From positions 29,857 through 93,856 of the forward strand of contig CAJQIZ010000024.1 in assembly GCA_905478555.1 (NCBI GenBank): DNA of 64,000 nt. The letters run 5' to 3'. Source of the stretch: an uncultured Flavobacteriales bacterium (GTDB lineage Bacteria > Bacteroidota > Bacteroidia > Flavobacteriales > BACL11). The translations under genes were made by a program, and so were the position numbers. Below are positions 56,913 through 64,000 of the stretch, one piece after another. The notes under the pieces are model-generated. The model was given only the letters and a program-made list of their open reading frames with translations. It ran no database searches and was not told where the DNA came from. Position 1 is the first letter of the stretch. Each line of letters begins with the position of its first letter.

Positions 56913-59255
56913 TTAAAAATCTTCTTCATCTATATTTTCTTCTGCATTTAAAAACTCCAACTGATTACAATTCATTTTATTTTCTACCCAGTTTTTAATC
57001 TTTATACTTGAATATTTGAACACATCCTTCTGAGTAACTTCTGTTATTTTTTCATCTTCATAAATATTTTTCATAAACTGACCGAAAACAGTAAGAGCGG
57101 TATTACCACCATAACCAGACCGATCCCTAAAATGAACAGATCTATCCTCACATCCCGTCCAAACGGAAGTTACCAAATTTGGTGTTATACCAACAAACCA
57201 ACCATCTGAGTAATTTTGAGTAGTACCTGTTTTACCTCCCATTTCTGCAGTTATACCATAAGTATATCTTAAAGTTCTTGCGGTACCTCTTACTCCTGAG
57301 GTATTCTGTTTTTCAAGTTCTATTAATTTATTTTGATAATTCTCACTATACACACCATCTACCGCACCTTTTAGTAGATTTACCATAATAGCAGAAGTTT
57401 CTTCACTTAAAACTTCATTTGTTTCTGCTTGAAATTCCTCTAAAACTATTCCATTTTTATCTGTAATTTTAGATACAAATATCGGTTCAGTATAAATCCC
57501 CTTATTTACGAAAGTAGAATATGCACCGGTAATTTCTTTTACCGACAAATCAACAGTTCCTAAACAAATAGACGGTATGGATGGCAAATTTGATGTTACC
57601 CCCATCTTTCTAGCTATATCTACCACAGGGCTAGGTCCGAATTGATGCATAATATAAGCTGTCATTATATTAATAGAATTAGCTAATCCAAATTTTAATG
57701 ATAGAGAAAGTCCATCAAAATCAGTTGATGAATTATAAGGAATCCAATCCTTATTTAAATTCCATTTAGTTTTATCGAATACTACAGGAGAATTTAATAT
57801 TTCATCACAAGGTTCCATACCCTCTTGAATTGCTAAAGAATATAAGAACGGCTTAAAGGTAGACCCTACTTGTCGTTTCCCTTTTAATACATGGTCGTAT
57901 TTAAAATATCTATGGTCAATTCCTCCAACATAAGCCTTTACTTCACCTGTATTCGGATTCATACTCATTAATCCAGTATGGATAAAAAACTTATTGTAAA
58001 TAACAGAATCTCTTGGAGAAATAAGAGTATCTATATTTCCATTCCAAGAAAACAAAGTAGTGTTAACTTTTATATCAAAAATCTCGTCTATATCCTTTTG
58101 TGACTTCCCTTCATTTTTCAAACTCCTGTATCGTTCCGATCTTTTTATTCCTTGAAAAATAATAGAATTAATTTGTTTTTTGGAAAAATCAGAAGGAAAA
58201 GGAGCTTTGGAACGTCCCTTCCAATGTTTGTAGAATTTTTCCTGCAATTCTGCCATCTTTTGTTTTACAGCTTGTTCTGCATGTTTCTGCATTTTAGAAT
58301 CGATAGTTGTATGTATAATCAATCCGTCGGTATATAAATTATAAATCTCACCATTTGGCTTTTTGTGTGTAGCGCACCACTCCTTCATCATAGGTCTAAG
58401 TTGCTCTCTGAAATAAGGAGCTGGCCCCTCATTATGATCTACCCTATGATAATCTAAATGAAGAGGTAGAACTTTTAAAGAATCAAATTCAATGGAACTA
58501 ATCTTATTGTTTTTCATCATTTGTGATAAAACAACATTTCTTCTATTTTGAGTTCCTTCTGGATTTCTTCTAGGATTATATAGGGAAGGATTTTTCAACA
58601 TACCAACCAACATTGCAGACTGATTAACATTTAGTTTATCAGGTGTAGTGTTAAAGTATATTTTAGATGCAGATGAAATTCCTACCGCTTGATTTATCCA
58701 ATCAAAACGATTTAAATACATAGATAAAATTTCATTTTTAGAATACCTTTTTTCTAATTCCACCGCTACCACCCATTCCTTTAATTTCTGTTTTAACCTC
58801 TCCAAACCTGAAGAGGGTCTTCCGGTAAACAACATTTTTGAAAGCTGTTGAGATAATGTACTCGCCCCCCCAGAATTACTACTCCCTATTAGTACTCCGA
58901 AAATAGCTCTTAATAACGAACGAGCGTCAATTCCGGAATGAGAACGAAATCTAATATCTTCAGTAGAAATAAGGGCATCAATTAGTATTGAAGATAAATC
59001 TGAATAATGAGTAGTTGATCTGTTTTCTTTATAAAACTCACCCAGTATCTTTCCATCTGAAGAATAAATAATGGTAGATAGGTTGTTTTCAGGATTTTCT
59101 AAATCAGAAAAATAAATCATTTCAGGGTCTCTATCCATCCTATTAGGAACTGTCTCTGTAATTGTATTTATTTTTACCAAATACATAATACTTACAAATC
59201 CGAAAAAAGGACTTAAACAAAATAACCAAATTAATAGTATCTTTCTTTTATTCAT
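56913..59255 (-). CDS. Class A penicillin-binding protein (PBP1A-type)
   Basis: 780 residues. N-terminal membrane anchor ([20 protein letters not shown]). Glycosyltransferase GT51: [21 protein letters not shown] (catalytic Glu) and [14 protein letters not shown]. Transpeptidase: SxxK in [12 protein letters not shown], SxN in [12 protein letters not shown], and [15 protein letters not shown]. It polymerises and crosslinks peptidoglycan. It overlaps gldH by 8 bases, and ricT and holB lie upstream on the same strand. Confidence 0.95.
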   Translation of the reverse strand: MNKRKILLIWLFCLSPFFGFVSIMYLVKINTITETVPNRMDRDPEMIYFSDLENPENNLSTIIYSSDGKILGEFYKENRSTTHYSDLSSILIDALISTEDIRFRSHSGIDARSLLRAIFGVLIGSSNSGGASTLSQQLSKMLFTGRPSSGLERLKQKLKEWVVAVELEKRYSKNEILSMYLNRFDWINQAVGISSASKIYFNTTPDKLNVNQSAMLVGMLKNPSLYNPRRNPEGTQNRRNVVLSQMMKNNKISSIEFDSLKVLPLHLDYHRVDHNEGPAPYFREQLRPMMKEWCATHKKPNGEIYNLYTDGLIIHTTIDSKMQKHAEQAVKQKMAELQEKFYKHWKGRSKAPFPSDFSKKQINSIIFQGIKRSERYRSLKNEGKSQKDIDEIFDIKVNTTLFSWNGNIDTLISPRDSVIYNKFFIHTGLMSMNPNTGEVKAYVGGIDHRYFKYDHVLKGKRQVGSTFKPFLYSLAIQEGMEPCDEILNSPVVFDKTKWNLNKDWIPYNSSTDFDGLSLSLKFGLANSINIMTAYIMHQFGPSPVVDIARKMGVTSNLPSIPSICLGTVDLSVKEITGAYSTFVNKGIYTEPIFVSKITDKNGIVLEEFQAETNEVLSEETSAIMVNLLKGAVDGVYSENYQNKLIELEKQNTSGVRGTARTLRYTYGITAEMGGKTGTTQNYSDGWFVGITPNLVTSVWTGCEDRSVHFRDRSGYGGNTALTVFGQFMKNIYEDEKITEVTQKDVFKYSSIKIKNWVENKMNCNQLEFLNAEENIDEEDF

Positions 59256-59724
59256 CTACTTCAAGCATATAAATTGAAACATCTGAAATATGTTCTAAAT
59301 TAGTTATTTCCGGATTATTATTCTCTCTCATTGCAAGCTCTAATTTAAAAGTGTGTTTTCCTTCACTGTATCTTTCCTCAACTTTATAAGGATGATTGAA
59401 CTCTCTTATATCACTTTTTCCACTACCTACCCATTCCCCGTTATTAAGAGCTAATTCTAGATTAATAGTGTCGGTTGATATTTTATTATTATTAAAATAG
59501 TGATGAGTAAAGAAAATAATATTTTGATAACGATAAGAGGTAGTGTGTCGGAAAGAAAAATTTAAACAATAAAGTCTTATGGTGTCTTCAATGTTGATAT
59601 CAAAACTTACCTCATCTTCCGAATTCCAAATGTTTTCAGGAAAACTATGATAGTCAATTTTCTCTTTAGTGCAAGAAGAAATAATCGCAAGAAGAAAGAG
59701 ATATGTGAAGAATCTACTTTTCAC
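59248..59724 (-). CDS. gldH: Gliding motility lipoprotein GldH
   Basis: 158 residues from GTG 59724 (KSRFFTYLFLLAIISSC), giving a neat lipoprotein signal with lipobox IISSC. The mature part (HSFPENIWNSEDEVSFDINIEDT...FSFRHTTSYRYQNIIFFTHH) matches GldH of flavobacteria. GldH is needed for gliding and T9SS-dependent functions in Flavobacterium johnsoniae. The start lies within the end of ricT (11-base overlap); a longer frame to 59850 is just the alternative reading of ricT. Confidence 0.85.
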   Translation of the reverse strand: MKSRFFTYLFLLAIISSCTKEKIDYHSFPENIWNSEDEVSFDINIEDTIRLYCLNFSFRHTTSYRYQNIIFFTHHYFNNNKISTDTINLELALNNGEWVGSGKSDIREFNHPYKVEERYSEGKHTFKLELAMRENNNPEITNLEHISDVSIYMLEVDE

Positions 59725-60877
59725 TTTTCTGAATCTTATTTTTACTGTTTTTCCAGTTTTTTCTATTCTTATTTGGGTTATTTTTTTTACCTTTATTTTT
59801 TTGAGGTTTATTTTTATCAAACCTATTGATGTTATCCTGACCAACAACATTCTTATAATCTACTTTAGGAGCCTCTTTCACTAATATAAACTGCTCTAAT
59901 GAAGATGGGGTTTTACCATTTTCATTATCTTCTATAATCTGAAGAACATCTTTTAATGAAAGTTCAAAAACACCAGGTTCTCTACTTTTATAAACATACT
60001 GTAATCTCTTCTTAAACACATCAATTTTAATCTGTTTAGCTTCTCCTTTTTTAGTTTTTAATATCTTTTTTGATTTAGGAAAAGATTTTAAAGCGTCTAA
60101 ATAAGAATCTAATTCAAAATTAAGACAACACTTTAACTTCCCACACTGTCCTGATATTTTTTGAGGATTAATAGATAATTGTTGGTATCTAGCTGAAGAA
60201 GTAGAAACTGATGGAAAATCAGTCATCCAAGTAGAACAACAGAGTTCCCTACCACAACTACCAATACCACCTACCATTGCAGCTTCTTGCCTAACACCAA
60301 TTTGCCTCATTTCAATACGAATATTAAAAGTACGAGAATATTCTTTTATTAACTCTCTGAAATCTACTCTTTTTTCGGCAGTATAATAAAATATTGCTTT
60401 TGATTTATCTCCTTGATACTCTACATCTACCAACTTCATTCCAATTTTATGACTATTAATAATCAATTTGGCTTTTTTTAGTGTTGGATCTTCTAAATCA
60501 ATTGCAGATTCAAATTTTTCAATATCAGTATCTTTAGCTATTCTGTAAATCTTTTTTAGAGGTTCTTTTTCAGTATCTATTTTTTTTCTTTTTAGCTGAT
60601 AAGAAACAATTTCACCTAGTAAAGTAATTTTACCAATATCATGACCACCATTCCCCTCAACCGCTACATAATCTCCTTCTGATATAGTAACATTATCACT
60701 ATTTACGAAATATTCTTTTCTGTTCATTTTAAATTGAACCTCTACTAAATTTGAGTTACTATTACTTTTAGAATCCTCTACTTTTGCAAGCCAATTGAAC
60801 ACTGAACTTGTAGCAGATCCTCTCTTTTCGGAAACCTTACATGTACTACAACCTCCCCCACCTGTTCCACATCCCAT
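59714..60877 (-). CDS. PSP1-domain protein RicT-like
   Basis: 387 residues. N-terminus MGCGTGGGGCSTC, PSP1 core with AAMVGGIGSCGRELCCSTWM and ISGQCGKLKCCLNFELD, all Cys-rich, followed by a Lys/Asn-rich tail (NKPQKNKGKKNNPNKNRKN). In Bacillus, RicT (YaaT) is part of the Fe-S Y-complex that affects RNA processing and sporulation; in Bacteroidota the role is unknown. It keeps the common neighbour holB, as in Firmicutes. The basic tail could bind RNA. Confidence 0.9.
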   Translation of the reverse strand: MGCGTGGGGCSTCKVSEKRGSATSSVFNWLAKVEDSKSNSNSNLVEVQFKMNRKEYFVNSDNVTISEGDYVAVEGNGGHDIGKITLLGEIVSYQLKRKKIDTEKEPLKKIYRIAKDTDIEKFESAIDLEDPTLKKAKLIINSHKIGMKLVDVEYQGDKSKAIFYYTAEKRVDFRELIKEYSRTFNIRIEMRQIGVRQEAAMVGGIGSCGRELCCSTWMTDFPSVSTSSARYQQLSINPQKISGQCGKLKCCLNFELDSYLDALKSFPKSKKILKTKKGEAKQIKIDVFKKRLQYVYKSREPGVFELSLKDVLQIIEDNENGKTPSSLEQFILVKEAPKVDYKNVVGQDNINRFDKNKPQKNKGKKNNPNKNRKNWKNSKNKIQKSEK

Positions 60878-60887
60878 ATTCTTTGTT

Positions 60888-62048
60888 TTATTTTATTTCT
60901 ACAAATTTACGCTTTACTTTTAACAATTTTATTAATTGAAGAGATAGTTCGTAAAACATAATTTTTGAATTCGCATTTCTCTCAATGTTTACAATACACT
61001 CTTCTAACTTTTCACTAAGTTCACCAATATTTTCTTCATGTATAAAGGGGTGAAATTTAGATAAAAAAACTTTTTCATTATCTGTAACATTCAAACTATT
61101 CGGATCCGAAAAATGAAAAACTAAACAGTTTCTAACCATTTTTAGTGCGTATTTTAAAAAAATAGTCTGCATTCTTCTTCCTTTTTTACTTCTATCATTA
61201 ATCCATTTTGTGAGGTCGCTTATGTTTACCGAATAACATAATCTCATCCAACTTTGATAATCTTGAAAATTATCATCTTCAAACGTATCTTCATATAAAA
61301 CATGAATAGATTCCCCTAAATTTGCATTAGTAAAACTAATTACTTTTTGTATCTCAATATCTGACGTTTCAGGAAATTTATTTTTCAAAACTAATTGAAT
61401 TTCCTTACTTGAATCTGATTTTACTTTTAGAATTTGCAACCTTGAAATAATAGTATTTAATAACATATCCGAATTTTCTGAAACCAATAAAAATATGGTG
61501 TTTTTTGGAGGCTCTTCTAATAGTTTAAGTAGTTTATTAGAAGTGTTAGATTGCATTTTTTCTGGCATCCAAATAATTACAACTCTATATTCCGACTCAT
61601 AATGTTTTAAAGCTAATTTCTGATGTAAACTCTCGGATTCATGAGTATAAATATATCCTGTTTTACCTGTTTTATTATCAGAAGAAAATACATCAAACCA
61701 ATTATCTAAACTAAGATATGGGTTTTTCAAAACTTCTTCTCTCCATTTTATTACGAAATGATCAGAAACAGGTTTTTTTATATTATTTATTGTTAGTACA
61801 GGAAATATCAAATGTAAATCAGGATGCAATAAATTAGCATGTTTTATACAAGAGTCGCACTCTCCACAAGAGTCGTTTTCAGATTTTTTTTTACAATTAA
61901 TGTACTGCGCAAATGAAATAGCTAACGCAAGCTTAGAACTTCCACTAACACCTAAAAACAATTGAGAATGACTTAATCTATTGTTTTCTACTGAGTTGAT
62001 TAGTGTGTTTTTAAAATCTGTATTTCCTAATATATCTTTAAATCTCAT
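60888..62048 (-). CDS. holB: DNA polymerase III subunit delta'
   Basis: 386 residues. AAA+ clamp-loader fold: MRFKDILGNTDFKNTLINSV, a degenerate P-loop GVSGSSKLALAISFAQ (lacks GK[ST]), a zinc site CKKKSENDSCGECDSCIKHA and LLKLLEEPPKNTIFLLVSEN. The degenerate P-loop is usual for delta', which does not hydrolyse ATP. It is part of the sliding-clamp loader. Confidence 0.92.
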   Translation of the reverse strand: MRFKDILGNTDFKNTLINSVENNRLSHSQLFLGVSGSSKLALAISFAQYINCKKKSENDSCGECDSCIKHANLLHPDLHLIFPVLTINNIKKPVSDHFVIKWREEVLKNPYLSLDNWFDVFSSDNKTGKTGYIYTHESESLHQKLALKHYESEYRVVIIWMPEKMQSNTSNKLLKLLEEPPKNTIFLLVSENSDMLLNTIISRLQILKVKSDSSKEIQLVLKNKFPETSDIEIQKVISFTNANLGESIHVLYEDTFEDDNFQDYQSWMRLCYSVNISDLTKWINDRSKKGRRMQTIFLKYALKMVRNCLVFHFSDPNSLNVTDNEKVFLSKFHPFIHEENIGELSEKLEECIVNIERNANSKIMFYELSLQLIKLLKVKRKFVEIK

Positions 62049-62111
62049 AATTTTAATTCGCTCAAATTTACTGATTTTTACAAAATTAGTAGTCTGATTT
62101 TCAACTTTGTT

Positions 62112-62119
62112 TATTTTTG
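62112..62119 (+). promoter_or_regulatory. Predicted -7 element for pgk
   Basis: TATTTTTG fits TAnnTTTG, four bases before the ATG at 62124, so the transcript would be nearly leaderless. Confidence 0.45.
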
Positions 62120-62123
62120 CAAA

Positions 62124-63311
62124 ATGAAAAACTTATCAGAACAGAATTTTAAAGGCAAAATAGTAATTGTAAGAGTTGATTTTAATGTACCATTAAATGG
62201 GAAATTTCAAATTACAGACGATAGTAGAATTGCATCTGCATTACCAACAATTAAACAACTTTTAGGAGATAATGCAAAAGTAATTTTAATGTCTCACCTA
62301 GGGAGGCCAAAAGAAAATGAAGAGAGATATTCTTTAAAACACTTAGTGTCTCATTTAGAGAGCTCTATTGGTGTTAAGGTTTATTTTTCTGAAAATTGTA
62401 TTGGAGAAACCGCTAAAGATGCGGTAGATAAATTGAATTATGGAGAAGTATTACTACTTGAAAATCTAAGATTTCATAAAGAAGAAAAAGAAGGTAATGT
62501 TGATTTTGCAAAACAACTTTCGGAATTAGCAGATGTATATGTAAATGATGCTTTCGGAACGGCACACAGAGCTCACTCCTCTACCTCTGTTATAAGTCAG
62601 TTTTTTAAAGAAAATAAATATTTTGGACTTCTATTAAAAAATGAAATTGATAGTTTAGAACAAGCTCTTACTAATGCTGAAAAACCTTTTACAGCAATTA
62701 TTGGTGGTGCGAAAATTTCAGGAAAAATAGATGTAATAAAATCATTACTTTTAAAGGTTGATAACTTAATAATTGGAGGGGGAATGGCGTATACATTTTC
62801 AAAAGCAATGGGAGGTAAGATCGCTAATTCTTTAGTAGAAAATGACAAAGTAGATTTAGCAAAAAATATTATAGAAAAAGCTAAGGAATTAGGAGTGAAT
62901 TTATTACTCCCTATTGACTCTGTAAATGCAGATGACTTTAATAACAATGCGAATATTATTACTTCTGATATAATAAATGTGCCAGAAGGTTTTATGGGTC
63001 TTGATATAGGAGATAAAAGTATTCAACTTTTTTCTGAAACAATTCAAAAATCTAAAACTATTATTTGGAACGGACCAATGGGAGTTTTTGAAATGAGTAA
63101 TTTTGAGAACGGAACTAAAAAAATAGGAGAAGCAATTTGCAAATCTACGGAAGAGGGAGCTTTTTCTTTAATTGGAGGTGGAGATTCTGTTGCGGCAATT
63201 AAGAAATTTAATATGTCTGAACAAGTAAGTTATATTTCTACTGGAGGTGGAGCAATGCTAGAATATTTAGAAGGAAAAGAGTTGCCTGGAGTTAAATCGA
63301 TACAGGAATAG
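62124..63311 (+). CDS. pgk: Phosphoglycerate kinase
   Basis: 395 residues. IVRVDFNVPLNG, LMSHLGRPK, VYVNDAFGTAHRAHSST, the hinge GGAKISGKIDVI and FSLIGGGDSVAAIKKF are all conserved. Glycolytic transfer of phosphate from 1,3-bisphosphoglycerate to ADP. Its end overlaps the convergent cvpA-like gene by 20 bases. Confidence 0.98.
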   Translation: MKNLSEQNFKGKIVIVRVDFNVPLNGKFQITDDSRIASALPTIKQLLGDNAKVILMSHLGRPKENEERYSLKHLVSHLESSIGVKVYFSENCIGETAKDAVDKLNYGEVLLLENLRFHKEEKEGNVDFAKQLSELADVYVNDAFGTAHRAHSSTSVISQFFKENKYFGLLLKNEIDSLEQALTNAEKPFTAIIGGAKISGKIDVIKSLLLKVDNLIIGGGMAYTFSKAMGGKIANSLVENDKVDLAKNIIEKAKELGVNLLLPIDSVNADDFNNNANIITSDIINVPEGFMGLDIGDKSIQLFSETIQKSKTIIWNGPMGVFEMSNFENGTKKIGEAICKSTEEGAFSLIGGGDSVAAIKKFNMSEQVSYISTGGGAMLEYLEGKELPGVKSIQE

Positions 63312-63864
63312 TATCTAATCTGTTTTTAATTTCTTCTTTCACATTATCTATTTTTAGTTTAACATCCTCTTTCCAGTCTAGATTTTCTTTTACAACAGGA
63401 ATAGTTATAGGAATTATTTTCAATACTTTTTCGTATAAAACTGATTCTGATTTCTGATCCTCAGCAATTATTGTTCCGAATTGATTACTTAAATGGTTTA
63501 ACTCAAATAAAATAAAAGAGATAATTAAAAGTGTTTTTGATGCGGCAAACAACAATCCTAATACTTTATTTATAGTTCCTAATTGGAGTGATTTTGCAAG
63601 TTTACTAATTAATATGCCGGATAATTTTAAAGATATAAAAACAATTAGAAATACAATTATAAAGGAGGTTATAGAAACAAAATCACCATATTCCGGCAAA
63701 GATTTAGATAAATAAGCCTCTAAAAAAATAGAAAAATTACTTGCAATATATATCCCCGCAATTAAAGAGATTAAGGATACTAATTCTTTTATTAAACCTC
63801 TTTTCAATCCCCTATAAGATGCTAAGAGTACTAAAATAGTAATAATAATATCAATATAATTCAT
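63292..63864 (-). CDS. CvpA-family membrane protein
   Basis: 190 residues with four membrane helices; the start MNYIDIIITILVLLASYRGLKRGLIKELVSLISLIAGIYIA is the typical CvpA pattern, and LGLLFAASKTLLIISFILF follows. CvpA of E. coli is linked to colicin V production and envelope stress; the molecular job is unclear. It ends with a charged tail. Confidence 0.88.
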   Translation of the reverse strand: MNYIDIIITILVLLASYRGLKRGLIKELVSLISLIAGIYIASNFSIFLEAYLSKSLPEYGDFVSITSFIIVFLIVFISLKLSGILISKLAKSLQLGTINKVLGLLFAASKTLLIISFILFELNHLSNQFGTIIAEDQKSESVLYEKVLKIIPITIPVVKENLDWKEDVKLKIDNVKEEIKNRLDTIPVSI

Positions 63865-63885
63865 CGTGTAAAGATACTATTTTAA

Positions 63886-63893
63886 TACATTTG
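63886..63893 (+). promoter_or_regulatory. Predicted -7 element for the last gene
   Basis: TACATTTG fits TAnnTTTG, four bases before the ATG at 63898. Confidence 0.5.
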
Positions 63894-63897
63894 CGAG

Positions 63898-64000
63898 ATG
63901 GAAGATATAGAAAAAAAATGGGATGAATTAGTGTTTAGATTAGAAAAAGAGATGGATGATGAATTAACCCTAAAAACTATCTTATTTTTAATTGGAGTAC
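63898..64000 (+). CDS. N-terminus of a small conserved protein (cut by window edge)
   Basis: 34 codons visible: MEDIEKKWDELVFRLEKEM, DDELTLKTILFLIGV, still open at the edge. The pattern resembles a short conserved Bacteroidota protein of unknown function, from memory. Its own promoter match precedes it. Confidence 0.6.
   Translation, partial: MEDIEKKWDELVFRLEKEMDDELTLKTILFLIGV

Noticed and set aside
60888..62048. Broken P-loop in holB as evidence of gene decay
   Set aside because: Degenerate P-loops are normal for the delta' clamp-loader subunit; the rest of the frame is intact.

Overview
The window is a piece of an AT-rich Bacteroidota chromosome, most likely from the order Flavobacteriales. 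The signs are: promoters with the Bacteroidota -7 element TAnnTTTG and few Shine-Dalgarno sequences; secreted proteins ending in a conserved type IX secretion (T9SS) tail; the gliding lipoprotein GldH; Bacteroidota/Flavobacteria-typical families (DUF6427, DUF2480, SUF operon order, PgiC-type phosphoglucose/phosphomannose isomerase); and an IntDOT-like tyrosine recombinase. No complete tRNA or rRNA gene was found. Gene calls rest on reading the translations; no database search was possible.

Layout. 1-1626: 3' end of cysS and an M28/glutaminyl-cyclase-like lipoprotein. 1627-7198: a probable small genomic island bounded by tRNA-3'-end-like repeats, holding a tyrosine recombinase, a C5-cytosine methyltransferase, a convergent BglII-like restriction endonuclease and a GmrSD-type (DUF262/DUF1524) protein, so this is a defence island. 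7199-9960: remnant of a T9SS protein, a nitrilase-family amidase, an Ig-like lipoprotein and a decayed comF. 10000-16785: B12-dependent ribonucleotide reductase, purQ, purD, YebC and two small membrane-protein families. 16795-22913: lepA, DUF2061, rhomboid, polA with a degenerate proofreading domain, and two small membrane proteins. 23317-29502: cystathionine synthase/lyase, EamA permease, then yicC-gmk-nadD-lipoprotein, a DEAD-box helicase and a VF530 protein.

29522-32120 is an accessory patch with two T9SS-exported proteins (a C39-like cysteine peptidase and a seven-repeat probable beta-propeller). They share leader, tail sequences and tRNA-like repeats with the remnant at 7.2 kb, as if all three were copies of one gene-cassette architecture with interchangeable middles. 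32122-35581 is the succinate dehydrogenase operon sdhCAB. 35714-38517 holds pepP, a scar made of two gene fragments, and thiL. 38605-45590 is a long SUF iron-sulfur operon (iscA/sufA-like, sufB, C, D, S, E, sufT-like) continuing into DUF2480 and DUF3050 genes.

45587-53031 runs mostly leftward: rluF, BaiN-like flavoprotein, double ABC ATPase, PolB-like exonuclease, serine hydrolase, lipB, phosphoglucose/phosphomannose isomerase. Then lysS and gpsA (rightward), the scoA/scoB CoA-transferase, a class A PBP, gldH, ricT, holB (leftward), pgk (rightward), cvpA (leftward) and the start of another gene.

Most of the window is core metabolism. The items that deserve attention are the island with its flanking repeats, the repeated T9SS cassette, three decaying loci (comF, the 37.0-37.3 kb scar and a C-terminal scrap at 29.5 kb) and the apparent loss of Pol I proofreading residues.
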